A stretch of DNA of 64,000 bases from Acanthochromis polyacanthus (lineage: Eukaryota > Chordata > Actinopteri > Pomacentridae): NCBI RefSeq assembly GCF_021347895.1, contig NC_067118.1:36197755-36261754 (forward strand), given 5' to 3'. The stretch's first letter is position 1, and every line of letters begins with the position of its first letter. The notes under the pieces were generated by a model that saw only the letters and a program-made list of their open reading frames with translations, had not been told where the DNA came from and did not search any database. Both the position numbers and the translations under genes were made by a program. This document shows positions 50,310 to 61,872 of this stretch, in pieces.

Positions 50310-52660
50310 GAGCTGACTGGAAATGCTGTCCTGTCTGTGCAGGATGGAGGCAAATAGAAATCTTGTAGCACCTTTTGAAAGTGTTTTTTTTTTTTTGGTT
50401 TTGTTTGTTTTTTTGCAGGAGAAACACAAAAATGAAAAACTGAAGCTTGTAACACTTTTGAGGTTTCTTTGAAATTTTATTTTTAAATCTGGCATCCTAC
50501 AAATGCTAAATATTTGTGTATATGTTAACAATTAAAGCCCAGTTTTAGCTTTCTTCTGGTGCAGTCACAGCTGCCCTGTCTGTGCAGAATGAAAGCAAAC
50601 ATAAATCTTGTAGAACCTTTAGGAAGGAGAACATTGTAGTTAAGTTTTAGGTTATTTTTTTTGTTGTAGGAAAAACACTTAAAATGGAAATCTGAAGCTT
50701 TTAACATTTGTGAGGTTGTTTTAAAATTTTATTTTGAAGTCTGGCATCTTACAAATGCTGACTGTTTGGACATCTATGTTAACAATTACAGTTCTGTTTA
50801 AGTCTTTATTCTCTTGAAACAACAGCCGTACTGTCTGGAGTTTAACTGAGGGAAACAAACATTTTGTAGAACCTTTTGAAAGTGCAACATTTGGGGAAGG
50901 TTCGTTTTTCTCAGAGCAACATTTTTAAAAATGAGCCACTTTCTTTGAAATTTTATTTTGAAATCTGGCATCCTACAAATGCTGCTCGTTAGTGTATATG
51001 TTAACAATTAAAGAATAAATTTAGCTTCCTTCTCCTGCAATCACAGCTGTCCTGTCTGTGCAGAATGGAAGCAAACATAAACATTGTAGCACCTTCTGAA
51101 AGGGTAATGTTACAGTCAAGTTTTATGTTATTTTGGGTTGGTTGTTGCAGGAAAAAGGCATAAAATGGAAATCTGAAGCTTATAACACTTGTGAGGTTGT
51201 TTTAAAATTTTATTTTGAAGTCTGGCATCTTACAAACGCTAACTGTGTAAATGTTAACAGTCATAGCTCCTATTTAGCTCTTTTTTTTTCTTGCAACAAC
51301 TGTCCTGTGTGTGCAGAATGGAGGTAAACATACATTTTGTATTTTGAAAGTGTAACATTTGGGGAATCTTTTCCTCAAAAATGTGCCACTTTCTTTTAAC
51401 CTTTTATTTTGAAATGTAGCATCCTATGCTACTGGTTTGTGTATATTTTAGCAGTTAAGGCCCAAATTTAATGTAATCACAACTGTCCTGTCTGTGCAGA
51501 TGGAGGCAAACAGAAATTTTGGCGCACCTTTTGAAATGGTAATATTTGGAAATAAGTTTAGAGGTTTTGCAGGGAAAATGTGCAAAAACATGAGAACTGA
51601 AGCATCCAACACTCATGACATTTTTTACATTAATTTGAAGTCTGGCATCCTATAAGTGCTGACTGTTTGTGTTTATATTGTCTGTATGTCTGTAGAGAGC
51701 GTAAGTAAACATAAATCCTGTAGCACATTGTCAGAGCACCACATTTGGAAACAGGCTTTTGTATTTTTGCAGAAGAAACATGGAAAATAAGGAAAATCAA
51801 ACTTACAACATTTGAGATTTTTTTGAAATTTTATTTTGAAATCCGCCATACTACATGTATATTTGTTTGCAGCTAAAGCTCATACTTGGATTTCTTCTCA
51901 TGTCATGACAACAGTGCTGTCTGTGCAGGATGGAAGCAAACAAACACTGTAGCGCCTTGGAAATACCTTCAATTTTTTTGCACAAGAATCATTTTTTAAA
52001 AATGGAAAGTTGAAGCTTGTAACACGAGTCTTTTATTAAAAATGTATTTATTGGGAAATCTGGTAACCTAAAAATGCTAAATCTTGTAGCAACTTCTGAA
52101 AATGTAACATTTGGAAATAACTTTTCATGCCTTTGTTTTGTTTTTGGAAGTGGAAGGTGAGAAAACTGAGCTTCTAACACTTTTGTGGAACTTTATTGTG
52201 AAATGTAGCATCCTACCAGTGCTGAGCATCTCAATAACTGTGAACAATTAAAGTCCAAACTGAGCTGAATTCTCATGTCATCACAGAGACAAACATAAAG
52301 CTTGTAGCACCTTTTGAAAGTGCAACATTTGGAAATAAGCTCTAGTTTTTTGTTTGTTTGTTTTGGCAAGAGAACCATGTCTTTAAAATGGAAAATTGAA
52401 GCTTGTAAATGCATTTATTTTGAAATTTGGCAACCTACAAATGTTAAATCTTGCAGCAACTTTTGAAACTATAGCATTTGGAAATAACCTTTGTTTTGTT
52501 TTTGTAGGTGGAGCATGAAAAAAATGGAGCTTTTAATACTTTTTTGGAACTTTATTGTGAAATCTAGCATCCTACCAGCTGACCGTCTCTATACATGTTA
52601 ACAATTACAGCCCAAATTGAGCTTTCTTCTCATGTCATCACACTACAAGCCTGTTTTGCA
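50310..52660 (+). repeat. Degenerate satellite array, 183-255-bp units, about 10 copies
   Basis: The landmark 'ctgtcctgtctgtgcag' or close variants recurs at 50326, 50571, 50826, 51047, 51300, 51483, about 51679 and 51912, with weaker units to about 52660. Each unit has the same order: 'ggcaaacataaatcttgtag', 'accttttgaaagtg', 'aactgaagcttgtaacactt', 'ttgaaattttattttgaaat', 'ctggcatcctacaaatgct', 'gttaacaattaaagccc'. The units at 50571 and 51047 share 'gaggttgttttaaaatttta' while those at 50326 and 50826 share the ttgaaatttta form, so the array had a two-unit higher-order repeat. The last part has about 390-bp units. It has no coding potential. Confidence 0.9.
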
Positions 52661-53351
52661 GCACTGAAAATGCTAATATCTGCTTTCTTTGCTCGTACTG
52701 TTCCATTAAAAACGCACGCCAGCTTTGAAAGTGACCACTTTGTTGTCATCCTAGTTTGAATCTTCAGTCATCTGTTGCTCCTTATATGAGAACTTAAAAC
52801 GACAGGTATGGATGTAACTGCAGCAGCTCAACTCAAAGTGCTCATCACTGCAGCACAAAACGCAACTGGTGGCCGCACAAATGCACCGGAGAATCATTTT
52901 GGTGGGAACAAATCAAATCAAAAGCGCATTTCACTTAACCTATAGCTACATAATTGTGGATCTACAGTCTCAGGATCGCATATTCAGATCACTTTTGCTG
53001 ATGAAAAGTGAATAACATAATCATAACTCAATCTAGCGACTGTCTGGGCCCCTGGTGACACCTTGAACGGGAGGGGGAAAATGACTGTCATTGCTGAGGT
53101 CCTCAACGATGCAGCAAATAGGCTAATTAAATAATTCTCAGCGAGGCGTTATGGTGACATAAAGTACACTCGTAGGTTTACCCAGGCCATCATCTGCTGC
53201 GTGATGTGGAGCCTACAGTGGGAGATATCAGGGTGTTGATCCAAGCTGCTTTGTCGTTCCTCTGCCTTGAAATGTTTGCCAGCAGCTGACAGTAAATCAT
53301 TTGAGCATTTCTGATGGATTTTTAAAATCTACTTTTATGTAAATTCATCTA

Positions 53352-53378
53352 TCACACACACACACACACACACACACT
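53352..53378 (+). repeat. (CA)n microsatellite
   Basis: About 13 CA units. Confidence 0.9.
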
Positions 53379-55229
53379 AAGACTGGTGCATTTTGCTCCC
53401 TCGAGTGAACGGATGGGAGAGATTTACGGATTTATGACACACCCACTGCTGGTCAATGTGAGACAGGCTTTCTGTCCCTGGAAAATAGCAGCGTGACCCC
53501 TGTTTCAACTCTCTGCCTTTATGCAGCTGCCATGGCTGCCGTTTAAACACACTACACCATAACAATACACTTCCCTCAAAGTGGTGCAAGAAGAAGAAGA
53601 AGGCGGCTCTCACCTGAGACCAGAGGGGGAAAAAAAGAAAACATCTGCACCCTACAATGAAAAAAAAGGTGAGGTAATAAAGCAGCTACGCGTCAGAGCA
53701 GCTGATCATTTTGGTTTGCTCTTGTTCAAACATTTCGGTGGCTGTTTGTGTAAAGTTTTTATATCTTCCAAGAGAGAAGGGAAGCAGAGAAAGAGAGAGA
53801 GCCTCCTAGCCTGAGGTGCTCATAAATCACAGGGAGCCTGCAGCGGTGCAATGTGAGCTGAAAATCATATGTGATTCAACAGTCTCCAGTCAGAGAAGAA
53901 ACCAGTTAGAGCTGAGTAAGTGCACAGGAATTTAAACAGTGAACTTCAAACACGGTGAAATGCGTGATGTTCCCATAAGGTGGTGAGGTCACAAACAGCC
54001 ACACCTTCTCAGATTTTAAGGGAAAAGCTTCCTAAATGTTAAAGAAAACGTCAAAATTATTCAGTTAAAACTGCGAAAGTGGTGCTGGAATTTGCAAAAG
54101 GATAAATAATGACGATTATAGTTGAAATAATGCTTGCCGAAATCAAAATAAAGCAGAAAAATAACATTAAATGTAATAATGATACATGTTTGTGCAAATA
54201 TCAAGAAGTGGTTTCCTTGTGTAAACTACAACCTTAATGACAAAAATATGCTGATTTATGGCTGACAGACGACCTGAGCTTTTTGTTTAAATAATGCCAA
54301 CAGTAAATCACCACATTTTTTGTTTATTCCCACAATAAATCCAGCAAAGCCTCACGCAGGTGTGTTGGTTGAACAGACCTTGGTAAAGCTCAGTCAAATT
54401 AGGCCTCTCTATTTGACACAAATCTCCTGCTACAAGAGCTCAAACAAAAAAGAGACATCTCGCCATTGTGCACAGTGTAATTTGAGCTTCACCTGCAGCC
54501 AGGAGGAGGAGGATGAATTATCACATAGAACTGACACACACTGAGATTAGTTTGGCTTTCGGTGTCAACTGTTTATCCTAGAAGACATGCTGTGGAATAT
54601 TTTTCCTTCAGCGCTGAATATTTGGTCCTGATCACACAGGAACGGAAACACCGAATCGAGTAGAGTACATTAAAGAAAGCAAAATATTTTCAGAAATACA
54701 GAAAACATACTGGCACTTTTTCACCAACACAAGGTTTGACACATTTCTGATTTTTTTCTTCTTTTTTTTGAGCATCTTGGATGAAATCTGAATTTTTACG
54801 CAGCAGGTTCTGCGGGTTTATCTCCCTAAAATTTGCATGTGGCTAAAATTAGGATTTTTACTCAAGAGTGGAGTCTCCGTGGAAAGTTTGGGAGGTTTTT
54901 TTGGGGGGGGGAGAAACTTGAAGGTCCTTGTCCATAAACTAATCACAGTGACCAACTGTCCCAGTACTGTCACAAACATCTATAATTGGCAGCTTACTTT
55001 TGTATCTAAGTGCTGACCTGAGACCAGTTATTCTCTTAAGTCACACAGAAGTCATGTGACCCAGTCAAACTATTTTTACTGCTCCTTTTTAGCGGGGACA
55101 CTTCAGGGAAATGTCACTGATCCCTGCGGAAAAAACGGATTTTTTGAAATATATTGTTTCTAATTTTAATGAAATTGTAACAGCATTTGATGGGAATGTG
55201 GCCTATAAGAACATATGTAAGATATTTAA

Positions 55230-55640
55230 GCTGCCACTGCGGTAACTCCAAATGGAAAGATGCTCCATGTGGACATTTGCGCATGTTTGGATGCTCCTGC
55301 GCATCTGAGGAGAGGACAGTCCGAGAGTTCACCACTGTCCGGTGTCACCCTGATTAACAAAGCACACTCGGTGATGCCCCGCCGCAGGCCTCTCTGAAAG
55401 GCACAACGCAGGAAAAATCCACAAAGAAAGCCGAGGCCAAGGGGGGACCAGCGAGGGCGCACACAGAAGGTACACGCATAGAGAGCGAGCCAGGTCACAG
55501 GGTTGGAGAGGTCGGCCATCCAGACCGAAATGAGCCTAATGGGACAGAAAATGTGTCCTCGAGGTGAACTCGGCCTTCTCCCATTTCGCCCCCCAAACTT
55601 CAATAAAGTACCTTTTCAAGCCTCGCGACATGGAGGCGAC
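55230..55640. other. CpG-rich patch between hoxc3a and hoxc4a
   Basis: Roughly 25 CpG dinucleotides in about 400 bases, in otherwise AT-rich, CpG-poor DNA. An open frame on the minus strand (55226-55603) has no recognisable domain. It may be an unmethylated regulatory region or an upstream exon; nothing more can be said from sequence. Confidence 0.35.
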
Positions 55641-57201
55641 AGGGCCGAGAAAGGGGCTGGAGGGATGCTGCGACTGTGGCGAGGACATTAATTTCTCTAA
55701 TCTGTCCAGCAACATAAAGGCTTCTGGATTCATTTTTCAGCGCCGTCTCACCACTATTCTTTCCAAAAAAGCCATGTCCTCCCCTCCTCCTCCCCTCCAA
55801 AAAAAAAAAAAAAAAAAAAAGAAGAAGAAGCAGCAGATTTTAACCACTTTGGTCCAGTTAAAATGGTCCGTTGTAAAGTCCAGTTTACCCTTTGGACACT
55901 GGTGAAGGGGACACTAATATTTGATAAGCTCAAAAGTGACAGAGACGTTTTTTTTCTCTCTTTCTTCCAGAGCACAACACAAAGCTCTGCAGCGAAAGAT
56001 TGATGATGAAGAATACCTCTTCCTTTTGTGTCGCTTTAGCCTCCCACTACGCGAGGCATTTTATAAGAGCTATTCATGTCACAATTTCAATAATCTATCA
56101 AATTCTTGCGCGTCTTTGGGTTTAAGTTATGTTAGAATCCATCTGTCCAAAAAAAAAAAAACGTTAAAAAAAGAAAGCAGCATCTTTGATCTAAAGAAAA
56201 AAATCAGTTAAAGGTGCAGTTTGGATGGCATGTTGTCCAGCAGGTCGTAAACAGTCCTGCAGTGTGTTGTTGGTCCTCCTGCCAGAAGAAAGGCGCACGA
56301 TGACGTTGCACAGAGACGCACTACAGCGCCGTTTTTTGAAATTGTAGGTTGTGTTTTTTTTTTTTTTTGCGTCTCTCTTCCTGCTCCTGCACAACTATAT
56401 GCAGGCGAACCGCCCACTGGGGACACGGGAGGCAAATGTGCTAAAGTGTTTACACAAGCAAAAGTCAAAAGAGTGAACACACAAGAAAACATCAGCATTC
56501 CTCCTCCTCCTGGCGAGGGCAGGAACAAAAGGTCAGCTGCTTTAGCTTTACTCCATCACCACGTTCAACTGTGATATTCAACGAAGACGCATTACAGCCA
56601 ATCTATCTGCAGGTCACGACTTTATTTTGGGTTTTCTTAAAATTTATTTTACATTTGGAAAATCTTAAAGTCGCATGGAGTCTAGATAGAAAAAAGCAGG
56701 GCGACTAGTTTATGTTACAAATTAAAAAAGAATCTCCACAACAATCTATCACCTCTAACACATTGTACTCGAAATGAATTGCATGCATCTTTTTTTGTTG
56801 TTCAAGTCAGGACGGGGGAAGCAGAGAGCTTGGTTTGTGGCACTGTGAGCAGTGCAGTGAGGACTGGAGGGCCTCTTGTCTGCAGCGTTAATTGAATGCC
56901 CTTCAGACAGATGAGGTTGCACGTAATGCACAGCGCAAACTATTTCATTTTCATATTTTAGAAATAACTTCAGTCCATCATGAGAGAGGCTTTAACACAC
57001 ACACACGCACACACACACTGTCTCTCTCTCACACACACACGGTGTCTGTACACATTACTAATTTAAAGACGCCCAAAAAAGGAGCTGCAGGACTGATAAA
57101 CACAGTGTCAGAATATTCACACCCTCCTATCTACACACCTCGCCTTATTCCTAAAAATGAACTTCGACCAAACGTATATAAAACTAGTAGACACTCACTG
57201 T

Positions 57202-57248
57202 TTTATTGACCAATATGAGTAGCACAAGTACACTAAACTCCGTTTATT
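57202..57248 (-). terminator. hoxc4a: Candidate poly(A) signals of hoxc4a
   Basis: Two AATAAA hexamers on the minus strand at 57243-57248 and 57202-57207, about 590-640 bases past the hoxc4a stop codon. Either would give a normal 3' UTR. Confidence 0.4.
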
Positions 57249-57837
57249 GCATTTCACAATAATCTGCTTTTTAACGGTCTAAACACAACATCAACACCAC
57301 AAAACTAAATTGTAAAATCAAAAAATCCTGCTTTCTGAAATACACGAGGTAATCCACACATTATTATCCTAAACATACAAGTTCAAGACCAATGGTGTGT
57401 TCCAGCCTTATTTTCTTTATACCAAAAATAACTATTATTATAGTGATTTCCTTCCAGTGTTGTTTGAAATAAATAGATTGTGCATTTCACCTTATTGGGC
57501 AGCAGAGCAAAAGAATGGCCCACAATAACATTTTTTTTTGATAAAATGTATATTTTTTCTACTTTTTCTTCCTTCATTCAAAACATTTTTTTAATAAAAA
57601 ACATCATTTTAATTGAACTTCAAATAAATTAAACCCTGTGTCACGTAAAAATAATCCATCGGTATTCGCAGTAATCCATGCTATATAACATGCATTTTAT
57701 ATAACTTTGGACTTAAAGGAAACCGCACAAGATAGCTACGAAAACAAAATATATAATTGTTCTATAAATAACCAGTCCTTTTTCTAGCCCCGATCATGGT
57801 TCGTGGATTTTCTTGCCGTTTTGCTGCTGTTGTTTTT

Positions 57838-59165
57838 TTATAACCTGGTAATATCCTCGCCATGCTGTGCTCCGGTGAGTTCGTCGGGGGCCCCAGTGTT
57901 AGTGGCCGAAGCAGCGGCAACAGCGCCGGCTGCTGAGCTTGTGTTGGACCCGGAGGAAGAGGAGGAGGATCTCACTTTGGTGTTCGGCAGCCTGTGATCC
58001 TTTTTCCATTTCATTCTGCGGTTTTGAAACCAGATTTTAATCTGTCGCTCGGAGAGAACCAGGGTGTGTGCGATCTCGATGCGCCTCCGCCGAGTTAAAT
58101 ATCGGTTATAGTGGAATTCCTTCTCCAATTCTAAGACTTGCTGGCGGGTGTATGCTGTCCTAGACCGCTTGGGCTCCGTCCCATTGTAACCAGAGTTCAC
58201 TGGAAAGAGGAGAAGTGGAGAGAGAAAGGGGAGACAGAGAAGGGAGGAAAGGAGGGGTAAACAAGAATGGCCTCAACTGAGATATGGCTGGAAAGATTTA
58301 TTGGATATGAATGTTTAGCTGTTTGAGAAATTTAAATGGGGAGTTAAGAACTTCTCAGCGTAATGAGAGGACACTCACATCCAACTATGAGCTAAATTAT
58401 TAATGCAAGATTACAAAGCTCAGTTTTTTTCCCCCTTCTTCTTCTTCTTATTCATTTCTCCCCCTCTCTCTATCGCGCAATACATAACAGCAGAAGCCAC
58501 ATGGTGATACGGCTGCCCTGAGTATACCTCGGCTATAAAATTTATGGTGGGTGTAATTACCAATGCCGAGTCGTAAATCCGCCTCAATTGTGCCATTTCA
58601 AAGGCTTCCCTGCTATCGGAGCAGGGGCTGGCAACGAGATGGGAGTCAGAGGGACTGATAAAGGGAGGGAAAAAGGGGGAGAGAGGAGCATGAGGAGTGC
58701 AGGGGAACATAAACACACAAGTTGCCTACCAGTGCTGACGTGAATTTTCTTCATCCATGGGTACACCACAGGCTGTTTGGAGGAGGCTGTGCTGTTTGGA
58801 TGCTCCGGGGTAGCTTGGTTGCAGGCGGAGGTTGCGGCCGGTGGGGTGGCGGGGGACATGGACAACTGTGGGGTTTCACATGAAGCAGGCTGCCCTTTCC
58901 CTGTCAGTAGGTGCGCAGAATGGGATATTCCATGTCCCCTTGGCGTGTCTGGTTCGGGGATGCTTGCACAGTTATACTGGCGCTCTTGGTAGCTCGCCCG
59001 CGGAGGATATAACTCCTGGTGGTGATGCTGGTAGCCAGAGTCCCTTGCGCGGCTGTAATATTCTGGACTATGCTCAGGGATGTAGTTATTTTGCGAATAT
59101 TCCTCGCATGGAGGAAATTTCGGATCAATGTAGTTAGACTCCATCAAATACGAGCTCATGATCAT
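57838..59165 (-). CDS. hoxc4a: Homeobox protein Hox-C4a (two exons)
   Basis: Paralogue group 4 Hox transcription factor. Exon 1 is 59165-58730 and exon 2 is 58199-57838, with a 530-bp intron. The donor CACTG|GTAGGC and acceptor CTCTTTCCAG|TG match in phase and give 265 residues, against 264 in human HOXC4. The N-terminus [20 protein letters not shown] and the block [16 protein letters not shown] are nearly identical to mammalian HOXC4. The hexapeptide [12 protein letters not shown] is at 134-145. The homeodomain at about 155-214 has the group-4 form [28 protein letters not shown] and [19 protein letters not shown]. The C-terminus ends EDITRL as in human. Strongly conserved, so surely functional. 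Confidence 0.98.
58530..58613 (-). promoter_or_regulatory. hoxc4a: Candidate intronic Hox-response element of hoxc4a
   Basis: Inside the 530-bp intron, an 84-base stretch carries a TAATTA core (as gtaattac), CCATAAAT, a GCATTGGTAATTAC-type word and CAATTG, with little simple sequence. Hox4 introns in mouse and fugu contain a conserved auto/cross-regulatory enhancer with Hox-binding sites, so this is the likely counterpart. I cannot align them here. Confidence 0.35.
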
Positions 59166-59261
59166 TAATTTCTGGAGTGGAAAATAATTTTTCTAGCTTT
59201 GTCGTTTTTCTGCTCCATAAAGCCCTCCTACTTGCGAGCAGCCCTGTAAAGTTACTTTTAC

Positions 59262-59282
59262 CACGTGACCCAGTGGCCCAAT
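59262..59282 (-). promoter_or_regulatory. hoxc4a: E-box plus CCAAT box in the hoxc4a proximal promoter
   Basis: CACGTG at 59262-59267 and CCAAT at 59278-59282 lie 10 bases apart and about 100-115 bases upstream of the start codon. The Hoxb4 promoter is known to be driven by USF at an E-box and NF-Y at a CCAAT box, so the pairing fits a group-4 promoter. Inferred from motif and position. Confidence 0.4.
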
Positions 59283-59358
59283 AGCAGAGTAAGAGGTAGT
59301 TCCCGGATAAGGAACCAGAGGTATTTAGCATACCTACAGTCGCCATTGTGGGCACAAA

Positions 59359-59455
59359 TCTCTCTCTCTCTCTCTTTCTCTCTCTCCCTCCCTCCCTCTC
59401 TCTCTCTCTCCTGTCCTCCCCCTCTTGCCTCCCTCCCTCCCTCTCTCTCTTTCTG
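59359..59455 (+). repeat. CT-rich low-complexity tract
   Basis: Mixed (CT)n and (CCCT)n run, purine-rich on the hoxc4a sense strand, 194-290 bases upstream of the hoxc4a start. GA-rich tracts like this can bind GAGA-type factors, but that is only a possibility. Confidence 0.85.
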
Positions 59456-61796
59456 GTTGTGTTACCAAGGCAATTGATCTTGGGGACAAAACTAGTAGCT
59501 AGTTGCTGACCAAGGAAAAAATAAAACAGGCAAAATACACCGGTCTCATTTATTCAAAGGGACAATAGGTGGTTTGCCAAGGATAAGGCACAACAATAGC
59601 AAACCAATCATTTTCTGTTGGTTATATAAAGGTTATCTGCTAATTTATGAAACAGCACCTTCTGCAGCTAAAACACACGACTGTCCATGAATGCTCTCAA
59701 CAATCAGAGCTGCACTGCTTTTGCTAAATGGAATTCCTAAAAGCAATGAGAGCACTAATATTTACAGGAGGCTGTCACAGAGCACCAGAGAGGTGAGAGA
59801 CTCTGGAGGTGTGGTTGTGTTTTGGAAACAGACCTGATAGCTTTCTCATGATGAGATTTTTTTTAGGAGTTCAGGCTATTTATTAAAAGACTTGGCATTG
59901 AAATTTTAATTGAAAATCGGTGAGGATGAGATTAAATATGAGGCTGGTTTACATATGGATTCTTTGAATGTCACAACAAGCACCAATCTGCTGAAGCTAC
60001 TAAAGCTGCTCAACAATAAAACATAAAAAAGAGAACAGGATATGAGAAATAAAATGATGCTCTTCCTGCTCTGCGGCACAAAAACAAAAAGCAGACAAGC
60101 CGAAATGCATTTAACCTTTAACCTCTATGCTTAAAAGATGCAACTACTATCCAACAAAAACCTTCTTTGCATAAGTTTCACTGTGATGCCATGAACAAAA
60201 TGTTAACACGGGTGCAGCACTGACACCATCCAAACAGCAGAGAAGAATCCAGCAGGCCACACTGATAGAATATTACTGGTGTGAAGTCACAGAAGAGCAT
60301 CACTGTGGAGCAACTTTGCAGAGCAGCATCCTTATGAGGCCACAAACCAATTCATCCTGATGCCACAGAATAGAGAAAATCTGAACATTACGAGAAACAC
60401 AGGTATTGTGTTGCATCAAAGTCAGGCTAAGTTTGATCGTTGCAGACAAGAAACTTGCATTCAGGAGCAGCTGAGCACCCTCACATCCTGGTGGCTCACT
60501 GAGCGTCCCTCCTGCATGCATGAGAGCCCTCAAAGATGCTTGCCATCAGAAATTAAACTGGTGATCTTTTTCAGCTTTTCACGCTTTGACAAAGGGTCAC
60601 TACCCTGGCTGCTGGTCCTTGTGACTGTGGTTTCACAACACTGAAGAGCTCTTATCTGTTAGACACATCATAAGCTCTGCCTTGTCTGAAAATTAAAGCA
60701 TGAAGCACAGTAAGGGAATAAACAGCATCTGATAGGCAGATGACACATCATTAAGAAGCTTCAGTGCAAATTTTCCTCAAAGAAAATGCTGAGGAGGCCT
60801 TTGTACGAGGCAACGTTGCCAAAAACACACAGAGATACATGTGAAATATTTGTGTACAAGCATGTTCACACTCCCATTGATGCTTTCAACTATAATCCCA
60901 ACAGTATAAATATTAAGAATTTAAAGTATTTACATGATAGTTCAGTCCAGCTGCTATCTGGAAACTCAGACTCCACATGCTCCACACTGATCCTAAGTGA
61001 ACCGTGAGCCATGTTGCTGGTGGTCTGCTGTTATATTGTAAACTGATACTGCCTGGCTGTGTAAACTTGTCATGTTCTGTTATCTCAGAGTAAGCTGTAA
61101 GCAAAGAGAGAGGGAAGAGGACTCCCTAATAGATTAGCAGCAGCATGCACAGCAGACTTCTCTTCTTTCATCCTTGCATGTCTAATTGCAGAGTGATCCA
61201 AATAATAGAAATTCTAATAAATTAAATTCCCTCCTAAGCTGCTCCTTGGAGGAACAGTGCAGCAAACTAGGCAGGATCCTGCTCAGCTCCGGCACAATGT
61301 AAGTTAAGGGATCTATTTTCACAGCAATAATTACATAATATGCTTAAAAACGACATGAAATTGCATATCATATTTCTGGCTGCACTGTTTGTAAAGAATG
61401 CGCACGACATTTCTATTACCCCTAGCGAGGATGTTAGAGGCGTTTTATAGAGCAATAAAAGCTGTAAATCAGTCACTTTTAAACGACCCCTGGTTCCTAA
61501 CGTGTTTTACAGGGTCTGACACAGTAGTAGCCGCACACACCGCACACATGGGTTTGCTCTCTGTGGCCTACACAATCTATGGCTGTCTGGACCGTGAACA
61601 CACTTTGTGACAGTGTTATTGCAATTGCTAGTGCCTGGATGGAGGCTGTATGTATCATCACTGATGCTTGTATATGCAAAAGCAGGAAGAAGAATAAGAA
61701 GAGGAGGAGGAGAAGGAGGAGAACAAAAAGAGGCCAGAGAGACGTGAAGAGGAGCAGATGCAGACCAATCCATTGGCAGGCGTGGTATTTCAGTTG

Positions 61797-61872
61797 CCCA
61801 TGTATTCCTGTAGAGACGTATTTGCGATTGTTCGTACGTCACACAAATTCGGTTCTACAGGGTACATATAGA
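61797..61872 (-). ncRNA. mir10b: microRNA mir-10b precursor
   Basis: The mature 5p strand (61864-61842, minus) begins TACCCTGTAGAACCGAATTT and goes on with GTG, identical to vertebrate miR-10b-5p. The 3p arm CAAATACGTCTCTACAGGAA follows after a short loop and pairs with it (CCTGTAGA with TCTACAGG, CG with CG, ATTTG with CAAAT), leaving small internal mismatches as in a normal precursor. It lies 2.7 kb upstream of hoxc4a on the same strand, the conserved place of mir-10 genes between Hox4 and Hox5. Mir-10 represses Hox and other transcripts. In zebrafish the HoxCa copy is, to my knowledge, mir-10b-2. Confidence 0.95.

Larger units (their letters stand above)
47425..57837. other. hoxc3a-hoxc4a intergenic region
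   Basis: 10.4 kb with no recognised coding gene. It contains unique sequence upstream of hoxc3a (47.4-48.1 kb), a candidate noncoding exon and promoter (49694-49930), a degenerate satellite array (50310-52660), an (AC)n run (53352-53378), a CpG-rich patch (55230-55640), poly-A and poly-T runs near 55800, 56150 and 56355, and the likely hoxc4a 3' UTR from about 57202. Confidence 0.6.

Noticed and set aside
58777..59137. Plus-strand frames of 71 and 101 codons over hoxc4a exon 1
   Set aside because: Antisense shadows of the conserved HoxC4 N-terminal exon.
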